Part shown: positions 11,441 through 23,915 of the stretch, in pieces | Numbering within the stretch: the first letter of the stretch is position 1 | Layout: every line of letters starts with the position of its first letter | Assembly (NCBI GenBank): GCA_029721435.1 | Contig: CM056592.1 | Span: 37,335,611 to 37,399,610, forward strand | Origin: Gymnothorax reevesii | Lineage: Eukaryota > Chordata > Actinopteri > Anguilliformes > Muraenidae | DNA: 64,000 bases | Direction of reading: 5' to 3' | Position numbers and translations under genes: made by a program | Notes under the pieces: generated by a model | Seen by the model: only the letters and a program-made list of their open reading frames with translations | Told to the model about the DNA's origin: nothing | Databases searched by the model: none

Positions 11441-13679
11441 GAGTAAATTTGTACGTAGAAAATGTTGTTGACAACAGTTCAGACTTTTTTTTGACAAGAG
11501 CACACAAATACCAACAGCACTAAATGTTGTATACAAGTATAACCCTAACGGTGTGCTTATTTATGGGCAGCAGTACAACCATGTTAATGATGAATTTTTA
11601 CTTTTAGAAAATTGAACTTTGTAGCCATATTGGGCAGCTCCAAAATCTCTGGAGACAAACAAGTTTCAAAGAGCTCCACCATCAGGCTATATACGTAAAT
11701 GAAATCAAAACCAAGCTAAGCTGTCTGCCAACACTAATTGGTTTAAAGAGGGGAAATATTTAGCTAATATGCTAAGACAAGGGTTTAAGGCTTTTCGTTA
11801 TAAACCTAGTACATGAATGAAAACAGTGGTCAGAGATGGGCCAAGCAAAGCAGAGTGGTCAAGGGAAAAAAAATATATACCCCTCTAATTTTAGTCAACA
11901 AAGTATACAGCTTCAGACCTAACATATTGTATTCACACAGTCCAATAAATAACTGGAAACACTGCCATAAATGCCAGCTTTTGTGAAGCTTACAATGGAC
12001 TGTTTGTGTTGAGACTGGTTCAGAGATGTATTGATTCAATTCTGCGGCGATTTTTAGAGGTGTAATTGAGTGGTTATGAGCTACTATCCAATCAAGTGTC
12101 CATCTGTGCCCCCGACTTGTGGCGACAGCTCATTTTTGGAGCAGCCATTTTGCGTTTGGCAAAAGTCGTCATAATTTCTGTCACAGTTCTCCTCGCTCTC
12201 TTAATTTTGTCGTTTCTCTGACTGAAGCATCTGGAATTTGGGCACCGACTATTTGGCACCTTCAGAGCGCTGTTAGTTTCCTCATCTTGGTTTAGAGATT
12301 ACAGAGCAAAGTGCTGCTGATTAGGTCTGTTTTTAAAGCATTGTGTAATTGTGGTTTAAAGGCTTCAAAGTGAAAGCCATCTTGCCACGGTACTTCCTGT
12401 AGTTGGTTCACTCCCTTTGTGTAGGTTAGACTTTAGTTTACTTTTATACAATACTTCACTACACAGCCTTGCTAGATGAAATATATTTTCAACTGTTTCC
12501 GCTTTATTTCATTAAAAGTCCCATATTGTTGTTTCTTTTCCAAATTACTGTATTCTTATATTCCAAAAAGGAGGTTACATTTAACTCTTTCGCAAAAAAG
12601 TCTCACAATACATCTGATTTATAGGCTATTCACAGCCTGTCATTCTCTCGACTCTGATGAACAGGATGTTTTGAGAACGTGTCCCCTCTGTCAATGAGCT
12701 CTGCTCTGATTGGTTGGCAAACAAGGCTAAATGTGAAAAAAGCAATACTTGTGATATGAGGGAGAGAGAGGTGGGGAGAGTCCAGCGCGGCTGTGGGAGT
12801 GAACAGGGCACAGAGACAAAGCTCGTGAGTGTGAAATACGCAGGGGTGCATTTCCCAAATAGTTCATCTATTCACAATTATGGATTCCAACTATGTAAAT
12901 TAGCATCAGTGCTTTCGGGGAACACAGCCCAAGCGCAGATCTAGCGCAGCTCCACAAAGGCCACTGCGTCAATTGGCTGACCACGTGGGTTCACCCTTAT
13001 CGCTTACACGTTTGAACCCTGAAAATCTAATTTAGAAAAATAGCATTTCAATCTTCTAGAGATGGTTGACATCATTAAAGTGATCGGAGTTATAAGCTCC
13101 TATTTTTACACGAATGATTCGTGCACCTTCTACAGAATGTTCTGTTTAGCTAGTTGCGTTGAGTCAATTATGACAAAGGCGGCGAATGCTGCGTGATTTG
13201 CCACAATAAATATCAAATGACAACTGAAGCAACACGCAACGCGGAACTCGTCCGTCTCGATGACTGCTGGTTAGAGTGCGCCCCGGATGCCCGTGTCAAG
13301 TCTCGTGCAGAGGTCTGTACAGCCAGCTGCAGCAGCGAACACGCACCTGTCGATGTATTTCCAATATACGCTAACAGTGGTATAGGTTTCCCTTATATCC
13401 ACTTGCTGCAGTGTCCCCGTTTGACTGTCTTATGCAGTTCCAGTCGGTTCCATTCAAAACTCCACACACTCTGATGGCGATGGAAAGCTAGACTTGCCCT
13501 TTATCCTTAAATTGGCACTTTTCACCTGCCATACATCATGCAGCCAACTGTCCTTCCATCCACCGCAGATTTTCGCGGCCCTCTCGTAGCCTATACACAG
13601 TACTGCTGTTTACGTATTCAGTGATTCGGTGCTCTTGCTTTCGTCTGTGAGGTAACCACGCCCCATTCATTTAAATGTA
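11441..13679. other. Unassigned intronic DNA
   Basis: Nothing recognised. Short open frames on both strands lack codon structure or known motifs. Confidence 0.4.
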
Positions 13680-13899
13680 AGAAATGAAACAAATGTGGAA
13701 TTAAGACATAAAAGTGCCCTAACATAAATAAATAAATGTGGAATTATGAAATAAAAGTCTACCAAAATAAATAAAAGTAGTCCTTAAAAAAAATAAACCC
13801 CTTTTTATTTATTTATTTATTTATTGCCTACACTTATGTTCAAATTTATTTATTTATTTATTCAGGATTTATTTCTAAAGCATACTTATTTATTTATCA
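13680..13899. repeat. (AAAT)n-rich low-complexity segment with inverted symmetry
   Basis: AATAAATAAA-type runs in the first half face TTTATTTATT runs in the second half, so the segment could fold on itself. Most likely a simple-repeat-rich MITE or just simple sequence. Confidence 0.5.
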
Positions 13900-14111
13900 T
13901 TAACCCCCAGAGTGCTGAATACATTTTCAAGGAATGAAAAATGCCATTATCCCGGGCTGTTGAAAATCTATCATGTAGCAACTTGTTTATAAGAGCTCCC
14001 CAGCGGGAGCTCTTTTAAACAAGCTGCCACATGATGGGTTTTCAACAGCATCTTATTTTGATTTCTTACATCACTGAGCAGCTATAGTCATCTATAGCGC
14101 TCTATTGGTAA
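13900..14111. mobile_element. TTAA palindromic MITE, copy 2
   Basis: Left end TTAACCCCCAGAGTGCTGAA, central palindrome at about 13958-14050 with the family core (TTGAAAATCTATCATGTAGC and its inverse). The right end is decayed (AGCGCTCTATTGGTAA). Confidence 0.7.
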
Positions 14112-14169
14112 CCTGCGAAGACCTCTGTGCTGGCAGACTGAACTGGGCAGAGGCCTTTCCCTCATCCTG

Positions 14170-14580
14170 GGTCCTGTAAGGTTGCTGATTGCAGTGGGCG
14201 TGTGAGGATGACCCGACGAACAGGCGTACGGCGGAAGTTCTGAGGTAAGCAGATCTCCAGAGGGGGAGGAGCGAGGGAGGGTAGCAGAGGTTAAGACCAC
14301 AGTCAGCCAGGTCTCCTGCCTGCGTTATTGCGTGGGAGCCAGCTCGGAGCGGGAGTGGGTTACGAGAAGACAGCCCCTGCATCGCGGAGATGATGCGGAC
14401 AGCTCTAACGGGGAAAAATGAAAAGCAGTGGCCTGGAACCACCGTGCCGAGGAGGACCTGGAGCGTGTGCTCGTAAAGCACGCAGGAACTGAAGCGGCGC
14501 AGAGACTTCGGACATTATTGCTGAGGGACGGGCGAGCGAAGAGCGCGCTGGTTTAGTAACACTGTGCTGCAGGTGAGAAG
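14170..14580 (+). other. CpG-rich patch with splice-donor motifs; candidate alternative first exon or regulatory island
   Basis: This ~400 bp is visibly GC- and CpG-rich within AT-rich intron (for example GACGAACAGGCGTACGGCGG, and GCGCGC near 14540). On the + strand it holds two good donors: CTGAG|GTAAGC (near 14243) and CTGCAG|GTGAGAAG (near 14571). A 129-codon minus-strand frame also spans it but has no recognisable family. It could be an antisense or unannotated transcript's first exon, a CpG island, or a GC-rich unknown repeat. Evidence is compositional only. Confidence 0.35.
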
Positions 14581-14894
14581 TGATTGTGTAGAGAGGTAGA
14601 AGTGACAATGAGCTAACATCGGTCACAATGACAAACGCTAATTACAGAGGTGCTTTAATAGGCTACAGTAATGAGCTCCCACTTTCAGCCTAACGGAAAA
14701 TATACTATACAATATGCCCAAGAACGGATTTAAATATCAATAATACTTACAAACAATATAAAATAAAGAGATAATTCACATTTTCACAGGGGATAAGTCT
14801 TCTTTGTGTAATTTATTTCAATTATCCCCCGAGAGTTTGCAATAATGTTCCAGCCTCAGAGATCTCTCTCTCACATGCATACACTCAGGCAAAC

Positions 14895-14947
14895 ATGAAC
14901 ACACCCACACACGCGCACACACACACACACAGACAAACACACACATA
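14895..14947. repeat. (CA)n-rich tract
   Basis: Interrupted CA repeats at the left flank of the following MITE-like repeat. Confidence 0.8.
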
Positions 14948-14949
14948 TG

Positions 14950-15220
14950 CATCCTTGTACTTAAATCCCCGCGAGGACATTACATTGACTTCCATTCATT
15001 CTTTCTGTGTCACTGCAGCCGTTCCCTGATCTTAACAATAAGCAATGTATGCCTAACCCAAACCCTTACCCTAACCTTAGCCTATCCCTAATTCTAACCT
15101 TACCTCTAACCTTAACTAATATGTCACAATTTGCCTTTGTGCTTTTGAGGACAGGCAAAAATGTCCTCACTTCCCAACAATGTCCGCACTTTGTAGGACT
15201 AAAAATGTTTTCCAATACTC
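14950..15220. mobile_element. MITE-like repeat with CCCTAA-rich centre
   Basis: Begins with a GAGGACATTACATTGACTTC block, has a centre of repeated CCCTAACCTTA-type hexamers, and ends with a GTCCTCACTT..TTTGTAGGACTA block that is partly inverse to the start. I recognise this layout as a common teleost repeat. The telomere-like hexamers are internal and do not mark a chromosome end. Confidence 0.6.
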
Positions 15221-15233
15221 AATCTGTAGCAAG

Positions 15234-15306
15234 TGCACAAACACACACCCACAGACACATATACATACACACACCCACAGACACATATACATAGACATAC
15301 ACACAC
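15234..15306. repeat. CA-rich tandem repeat, ~36-bp unit
   Basis: ACACACCCACAGACACATA occurs twice, about 36 bp apart, followed by more CA. Confidence 0.75.
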
Positions 15307-18300
15307 AGGGGAAAAAAAAAGTCCTGCACAGGCATAAAAACCATTAAAAGTCTTTAACTGAAAAATCAGCGGCTGATATGAGCTCTTGTGAACTACTATG
15401 TGCAGTATATTATCATGACCTCTGCGTACAACCCTAGTATTGACCAGTGGTCAGGAATACAGACAGCTCACATTACGACCTTTGATGCACCTGCTCACCA
15501 GACTTAAAATGTACAATTATTCCGAGTATCTTCCTCTATATCTCGCTTCCGGAAACTTCACTCCTATATTTATCTTGCAGCATACAACACTTTCCTTTCA
15601 CCAAACCACAGGCAAGAAACTTTGCATCACATTGAACTCATTACAGCTTTCTTTAAACCTGTTGCAGCTTTGGTAAACTTACTTGCACACCTCTCAGAAT
15701 TTGCAGACAAGCTGCCAGGGCAAGTGCCAAACCTGACAAGAGAATCTCACACCACTAATGTGTATTCTTACTAAAGAAATCTGCTCAAAGAAGTTTTAGA
15801 AGCTTGTCAGAAACTTGAAATGAGAATTTACAAGAAAACTGGGTAGACGCTATCGGAGGATGACAGTAAGGTATATCCCCAAAACTATGGTATTCTCCCC
15901 ACAGGCAAAATGCATCGTCTGGCCAAATGGTGACACTACACAAATTTGACAGGGGGAGTGCCCTAGGCTATAGGAATGTTCACATCCAACTTCGCCTGAT
16001 TCCCATGAGCCCTGTTCTTACTGCAAGAAGAAATAAACAATGTTTTCCAGAGAAGTAGCTAAATAGCTAACCTAGTAAGTGGGGTCTTCATGAGTGATAA
16101 TGTAGTCACGTAACCGGCCATGAAGATCAGTTAATTTTTCAAAGAATAATGTAAAAATAAAAACCCTAGACCTCCTCAAAAGAGTAGGTCAGCTGCTAAT
16201 CGCTAATCTGAAATTGTCAATAGCAGTAGCACACCACGCTCTAGCTATGCACAAAACATCGCCCACTTTGACTTGAAAACCGCAAAGCTAACAACTGTAC
16301 AATGGAGCCACTTCCTCGCTAATGAGACCAGAATGCAGAGCTAAGGCACAATCTACTGTGTGGGAAGCTGTAGTTCTTACACTGTTATGGCACAGATTTA
16401 ATTGCAGAAGAAGAATTTTAATGACGAATGCGATCTTCTCACAGACTGAACAGTATTTCCTCACAAATACACCAATGCAGCTTTTCTCACAAACAGAACA
16501 GAGCAAAATTATCAGACACAATAGATAATTATCCTGCACTTCCTTGCAAATGGCCTTTTGTTTTTACAGAATGATTTCTCTCTGTCAGGTTGGGTTTTAT
16601 CTTTTCAAAGCAGATTGCATTTGTTTGCAAATAGAAATTCATTTGTTAAAAATTTTGGTTTACTTGAAATTTTTGGGCACTGATTCAACTCCATAGTCCA
16701 AAGTTACGCAGAAGCTCAACAGTAATTGTATAATGAATAGCATTGTTGAAGTTATGACGGTTAATCCATTTACTGTTGATGATTGTTCGAATGCTGCCTG
16801 TTGTTTGCGTATTTGTAGTTCTGAATGCATCTGTTTGTGATTTGTAAGTCCTCCTGCGAGTGGAATGTGTTGAAAGCTACGGCTCACTCTTGCTTATCCA
16901 GCCACAATTTATTGCACCCTTATACTATACTTATATATTACAAACAGAAAATATATTAATAAATCTTATGGTTTATCCATTGAATTAAGCCCCTAAAGGT
17001 TCAGCCAAACACTGCTGACCTTAATCGTTGAGGTATGGCTGTGATTTTTTTTACAATGAAATGGTGAGATGGGGAGAATTAGAGCGGCTACATAGCTCAA
17101 TATCTCCTATGAATTTAATGGACAGCAAAACTTGATTTAACAAAAATTACAGAATACATTACAGGTATTATTAGCAGCCGCGATAGTGATGCTGGTGTTT
17201 TTTTCAGATGGGCTGTGTCGGTGTCATCAGGGCAAACTTCAAAAAGACTATTCGGAAACCACCACAGAACTCCTATGAAAGATCATTCCAGTACTTTTGG
17301 GTGCATTTATACAGTCTGTCAGTAGGTCTGTCTGTATTTCTGTTTGTGGGTAATTCTTGTGAACGTGACAGCAGTGGAACCTTTAAAAACGCAGTCACTA
17401 AACATTGCAGGCAAGTAGCTGGGATAAAATAAAAGGCTATAAGTTCAAAAAAGGGTGTGGTCTGAGTACGCACTCACCGACACGTTATGAGCAGGACTGC
17501 TACCCTGAAAACAATACCAACATTGCTGTCGCCGCTTGTGCGATCCCAGATGGTCTCGAGCGATTTCTAGTTTTGCTGCAAGTATTATGAGCTTGGGAGC
17601 AGTAAATAGGACACCTCAATGAATCAGCTGTCATGAACAGTGCTGGGGTTACAGTCATGAATCATACATTGTCTGCTCACCGTGGGTTTATCAACATGCT
17701 ACAGAATGATCAGCATGATGGCTCGTTCAGCACTTTGTATCAACTAGCAGCTGTAGACAAATAAACCCTCATCATGTGCCATTTCTCATAACCTCACCCC
17801 ACCCTCTAACCTATCGATTAATTTACAGGCGGCTACAATAACTGAGGAATCTACAATGCATGATCTGGTAGATCCCATTTATAAAGTATTCACGGGGGCC
17901 TCTGGTATTTCCGACCGGTATTAAACAAAAAAGTAATTACTTCAACACCCAGCTACGCCAAATTTATCTCTGTTGGTGTGTTTGCTTTCATTGATTAATG
18001 GACAGTGCAGTAATTTCAAAATGGCTTCAGAAAATAAGAAGAGTGTTTATAGAGTGTAGCTAAACTGTCAGGCTGTTTGATGGGATGTTTTCCAGATTCG
18101 AGGTTTCCGGACCAGACCTCAAAGGAATAAATAATCTGGCGGGAGAAAACACTGGGCCTGGGAAAGAATGAGGTTTTGAATAATACCTTGAATATTTTAG
18201 CACCTATTAATCCTGTGGTGTTTCATTTTCAGAGGTGCTATAAAACAGCTCGCACCGGATGGACACACACAGCATAAATTATCTTAACAGTGTCTTGTTG

Positions 18301-19149
18301 CTGCAGCCGCAGCTCTCGAGCACCTTCCTTGTGTTTTGCTACAGTATGTCACACTATGTCTACATGTTAATCGCACTCTCTTTCTGAACTGGCAAACGAC
18401 TGATGCGGTTTGTTTTTCGGGGCTCTTACCGATTATAACGAATCAAGGAGAACGATAACTAATGTACATTTGCGGTAAAAGAAATCAGACTACTCAGGAA
18501 AAAAATCAGTATCTGTAACATATAAAAAAATCCTTCAAATGACTTCAATCCGGCTTTATTACATAAAACAGAATACTTGAACAGCGGAGACGGAGTCAAG
18601 CCTGAGTGAAGTTACTTGCTCCTCAGGAAAATTTTTCTGACATGGAACCTTGGGGCTTCTAACCATAGATCATCATACTTTTGATTCAGGATACTTCACC
18701 TTTAGATTCACTCATGTAAACAAGTGGAATACCTGCTTGTTCACACCAGCCGTTGGACCCCTTTCTAAGACTGTAGATAGAATTTTTTCCACTTTCTTTA
18801 CAATGGCCTATGGAAGCTTTCTAAGCAATTTCTCCACACATGAACATGCAATAACAGATCAAGCCCGTTATTTTTACCAGTCTCCACATAAACAGTTTCA
18901 TTCATATCAAAGGTGAAAGCTTAAACTTTAGCAAAGTTTACGTTTTCTCAGCTTAAACCACCCCAGGTTAGCTGACTAGCATTATTATCAGCCCACCAGT
19001 GTCAGCCACTACATATTAAAAACATATTTACACGTTTTTCATTCCAGTTTAGTTTGTAGGCTAGCTACATGTTGTAATTTCATTAGCCAAATGTTAGTCG
19101 AATTGAAACTGAGTGTTGCACTCACTGAAATGAATAATTTCGATTGTGA
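15307..19149. other. Unassigned intronic DNA
   Basis: No recognised repeat, RNA or coding exon in these 3.8 kb. Confidence 0.4.
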
Positions 19150-19157
19150 CATTTACT

Positions 19158-19351
19158 CAGAGGTGAATAATCCAGGTTCAGACAGTAAAAGTCCATCCCA
19201 GGATATTGTTCCAGCCACAAAAGACCTGTCAGTTGGTTATTCTTCAGCTGGGAGGTAAAGCTAACAAGTGAAATCTGCTGACAGGAGTTTACGGGTGGAA
19301 TGAAAACATGGGAGGATTTTAACTTTCTGAACCCTGGATTATACACCTCTG
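19158..19351. mobile_element. hAT-type MITE (CAGAGGTG ends)
   Basis: Left end CAGAGGTGAATAATCCAGG, right end its inverse (CCTGGATTATACACCTCTG). The flanks catttact (19150-19157) and tttttact (19352-19359) match at 6 of 8 positions, consistent with an old 8-bp hAT target duplication. 194 bp, non-coding. Confidence 0.75.
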
Positions 19352-19359
19352 TTTTTACT

Positions 19360-20559
19360 GCAGGTAACTTTAATAGAGTCAAGCATTGTGGTTCATTGCA
19401 ACATCCGTACTTCTATCTCTCAAAAACACGGTCCTCCTCTCTTTGCCGTGATAGAGCTCCTCTTCCAGATACCATAAAAATGGAGCCTAGTTGATTAGCT
19501 ATTTACTTGTGACTTGTGACCTGTCAGGTAATACTGCAGCCAGGTGCATGAACCCAGACCACAAGCAAAACTGATTAAGTGAGAGGTGGCTGCAAATTTT
19601 AAATGTATTTATTTAATCAGGAGTCACATTAGACAAACTGACTACATCAATTTTTTGGAAACTAATGAAAATCGAGACTGGTTGTCAACAAGGCCGATAA
19701 TTGGTCAACCCCAATTCTGAATTGTTGAGGAAGATAAAAATAAAGGTAAACTCAATACAAGGCATCTCCATATATCCAGCTACTGTAGAAGCTAACGCAC
19801 TGAATATAAAAAAAAGTACAGAATTTCAGAGGGAGTCTGAAATTTGCTTTTGAAGTGCAGAATCTCTCTCTTTGTTCTCCATTCAAGGGCATGAGCAATC
19901 CAACCTGTTCGGTTTGCAGTAATCAGAAATCTTTGTCTGGAAGCACATTTTCAAGTGTTGCAGCCATAACTTTTTTTTTTTTTTATCAGGGAGGTTGTGT
20001 TCCACAGTGTAATGCAATCCGTGAGTTTTTCCACAGGCTGTAATGGTCCGTTGTCTCAAAAAAGAGAGCGAAATAACATATGTCTCCAACCCCCACCCTG
20101 CATATACACAAAGTAAAGTAATCTCCTTCCTCCAGGTTGAACAGGAGAAATACTTTCTGTTGATAGATGTTCGGTTCCCCATGCAATAAAGGCAAGTAAT
20201 AGCCAAAAGACACAAGCCACTCTGTGAGAAACTAAATTAAGTGGACCTCACGACGGCTTCATCATCCTTGCTCCGGGAAAGATAAGTGATTGCGTCATGA
20301 CTTTGTCGGGTTCTCCGTGAAACCCACACTCTGTTAGTCAGAGGGCAAAAAAAAAAAAATAAAAATCTGAGCACTAGCTGCAAGGAAGCCTCCATAATGT
20401 ATGAGAAGAAACGCAAACGAAAAAAAAAACAGAACAACGAATCGCTAAAAAAATCCACACAAAGCTGGACAACAATGGAAGCGGCTTCGCGTTCTCATTT
20501 AAAATGAAAAATAGTTGTATCATGGAAGTCTTCAGTGTCGGTGTCACAGGTCACAGAGC
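19360..20559. other. Unassigned intronic DNA
   Basis: Nothing recognised beyond short A and T runs (19970-19984, 20347-20359). Confidence 0.4.
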
Positions 20560-20725
20560 TCTGATGAAGTTGGCCGCAATGTTTTATTATTATTTAAATA
20601 TTGCTTGGCTGCCACAAGGGAAAATAAACGATTATCATTAATTACAATGAATTCGCCTGTCAAGCCGACAATTATTTTGTTACCATGCAAATTGCTGGCG
20701 TTCTTATTACCCTGAAAGAAAAATG
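20560..20725. promoter_or_regulatory. Candidate conserved non-coding element
   Basis: Non-repetitive, moderately AT-rich, with clustered homeodomain/POU-like words (ATTAATTACAAT, CATGCAAATTGC). It sits 2.2 kb 3' of the ca10 exon, in a gene whose introns hold many vertebrate conserved elements. Conservation itself cannot be seen from one sequence. Confidence 0.25.
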
Positions 20726-21454
20726 CCACGGATTAAGTGACTCATTACTGTATCAGAAGACAAAGGCAGTGCACTGGCTGGCATTGTTGTTTTTTTTTGT
20801 TGTTTTTTTTGTTTTTTGAGCTTCTAGACAAATCAGAAAGAATCAGCGATTCCCAAAATGGGATCTGGAATCCTGAAGGATCTACAGTGGAAGAATATGG
20901 GATCCGTGACAGAAATCCATAATCTCTACAAATGAGTAATTAGAGCCAGGCAACACCACAGATACTATACTGATATACAGAATAAACAACAGAATATCAG
21001 TGCTACGTATTCGTTTTGGAGAAGAGTCCATGAAGAATTCCTTCAGCCGCATTAACTGTGTAGCAAGACAATCTTGCAATGATCATGTGGACAAACTGGA
21101 TGAAATTATAATATCAAAGGAGGCAGTTTTAAACCAGGAAATGCGTAGACTCCAGAAACAACCCCTCTCAAGCTTCTTGGATAAATTTTTATCATTTAGG
21201 GCTGTTTATTTCAACGGCACTTAATGAGTTTCATTATTTATTCCTCCTTCGAGCAAATATTTTTTTGGCTTTCACTAATGTCACATTCATCAACTACTGA
21301 GCCAATGAAGGCCTGTCAACCTCCTTATGAATAACACTGGATACACTCATTTGAGAAATTTGAGTTGGCAACCTCATTTGACTGAGTCAAAAATGTACCA
21401 TTTTTTAATCCCCATATCATTATTCATTTACAGTACAAAGGTTCCCATCGACCT

Positions 21455-21560
21455 CCATCAATCCATTATCTAATGCAGTTATGGGGGGGGGGGGGGGGTG
21501 AGAGGCAGTCATACACCCCGGATAGATCTGCAGTCTGCACTTCATGGGACATAGCTTGTG
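21455..21560 (-). mobile_element. Degraded SINE tail fragment interrupted by a G16 run
   Basis: ATCAATCCATTATCTA..GCAGTTAT, then 16 G (21483-21498), then GTGAGAGGCAGTCATACACC..GGATAGATCTGCAG. These blocks match the tail of the SINE at 8330-8660 in the same orientation. Confidence 0.5.
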
Positions 21561-22280
21561 GAGATAGTTCTGGCAGACAACTGGAGACATGCCCGTATTC
21601 ACACCGCCACTCCCATGTACAAAAGTACACGAGACGCTGCTCTGCCCCTCCAGTGAGTGGGCAACAAAAGCTGCTCTCCTACTGCACAGGAAAACATGCC
21701 TCTGGCCTGCTGCATCGCTGCATCGCTCTCCGCTGCTGTTGCATAAACACTTGCCTGCTGCTAGTCAACATCCCACCTCCACCCCGGCATCCACCATCAG
21801 GCTCTTAATCTCACCTGAGGTGGGGGTATCATGTCCTAACACTCCCTGCTCAGCTCTCCACAAGCTCAGCCAGCCACAGTGTGCGTCAGACTCTAAATGC
21901 CAAACTTTCAATGTATCTGTTTGTTACTAATGCTATTGGCCGTTTACATGTGAGTTGTGCTGACAACACTTTGTTTACAGTCACGGCCACTCATACCGAT
22001 GGGCGATCCAGAGTTCATTCCGCAATTTGGCGAGCCTGCGTGTCTTCACACAATTCGGTGAAGCTGTCATTCCCAGAAGAAACCTCCATTGACATGCACA
22101 ATATAAACAGGAAGTTTATAATCTGGATGAAATTTCAGATTGGCCCCATGGACCTACTTCCCATGAAGACAAAATACTGTCCTGTCACCTGACTTTTGTG
22201 AGTATAAACTGCTCTCTGATTACTCTCCACTTTTGAGGAGTGGGGGCTTCTGAGTTAATATTTAATATCAACACATTCTC

Positions 22281-22512
22281 ATTCCAACTCGTCATAAAAT
22301 GATACTGCCTGACCAAGCGATATGTGATGAAAAAGGAGGCTTTTGGCATCATTATTTGATGTTTAGAGTTCGGGTTGGGTTAAGGGTAAGGGGTCAAGGG
22401 GCAGGTTTCGTTTTAAACTGGCCTCAAATAAGGCGGCCAAAGGTCTCTGTTTTCATGATATATCGACGCTTGGTTAGATAGTGTCACTATATGACGAGTC
22501 AGGTTGAGACCG
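22281..22512. mobile_element. Palindromic MITE with telomere-like G-rich centre, copy B
   Basis: ACTCGTCATAAAATGATACT and CTGACCAAGCGATA at the left are mirrored by TCGACGCTTGGTTAGATAG and CACTATATGACGAGT at the right. The centre is gggttaagggtaaggggtcaag. Same family as 5297-5516, and it lies 0.4 kb 3' of the ca10 exon on the transcript. Confidence 0.75.
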
Positions 22513-22796
22513 GGCTCTTAGTATGCATCCAGAATGTGAATGCTTGACCGTTGATTAGGATAAGCTAACGGGTTAGCTGCCAGTTTCCTCACGCGCCTTC
22601 AGAGACGGAATATAAAAACTCACATCACTGCTATTATGAGTTCCCTTCAGGTTCTCGCTCGTTGAGAGTCAGCTGGCATTTCAGGCTCATAGCTATTGCA
22701 TTACCATCGCATTATCATACTTACCGCTCGCGTTTACTGCATTCAAGGTTAAAAGCTAATAAAGCTAACCTGAAGCAACCAACTCAAATGAAATTA

Positions 22797-23174
<378 letters not shown>

Positions 23175-23835
23175 TCACACGCTGATAATGAGACGCGGTG
23201 AAAGGGCTTTCAGCGGCCCGGCAACATGTTTGTCGTTTCTTCACCAGGAGGTTAGCGGAGTGTAATGTGACCTAATAAAAAATTGAGTTTGAAAGTTCAT
23301 CCACCGTTAATGAAATGCGATCAAGCCATCGTCTGACTCTTCGATACGCCTCAACAGGATGCAAAATTTTTCAGCGAGGAAACAGTTGACGTCAATCAAT
23401 AAATAAAATATCCGTTCAGGGACCAGGCTGTCTCGAGAGTGAAGCTTGCGCATGCGATATAGAATATGAGGAAATTCATCATTAACGGGAAACCAGATAA
23501 ATAGAAAAAAGGTCTGCAAAGTTACAGGCTGACAGAAGTAGCGTGAAATGATAAGATCTGAGATCGCGAAAGGAAAGACAGCGATATGTAAGCACTGTGT
23601 AATGAACCTTATCATTGTGCGTGTTTATTTATTAATATTCAGGAGCAGTTTCAAAGTGAAGCATTGATATTCCAAGCATAGTTCCAGCTAGGCTTCCAAG
23701 CCTTCTTCTTCTCTCTTCCCTTTTACCACTCGCCTTCAAAATGATTTCCCCCCCTCCAAATTCCCAGAGAAAGAACTATGCCCACACATCGTAAATATTT
23801 TATAGAAGCTCTGAAAAATCAATGATTTGAAAGGG

Positions 23836-23915
23836 TATAGAGGGAGGGAGGGAGGCAGAGAGCCAGAGAGAGAAAGCAAGGAAGAGCCAGAAAGAGAGAG
23901 AGAGAGAGAGAGAAA
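23836..23915. repeat. Purine (GA)n-rich tract
   Basis: GGGAGGGAGGGAGG followed by GAGAGA runs, ending in about ten GA units. Confidence 0.85.

Noticed and set aside
14092..14481. 129-codon minus-strand frame over the CpG-rich patch
   Set aside because: GC-rich sequence lacks stops by composition; no family signature was seen, and the donors point to the other strand.
15050..15120. CCCTAA-like hexamers suggesting a telomere
   Set aside because: Irregular and enclosed within a dispersed repeat with paired GAGGAC ends; not a chromosome end.
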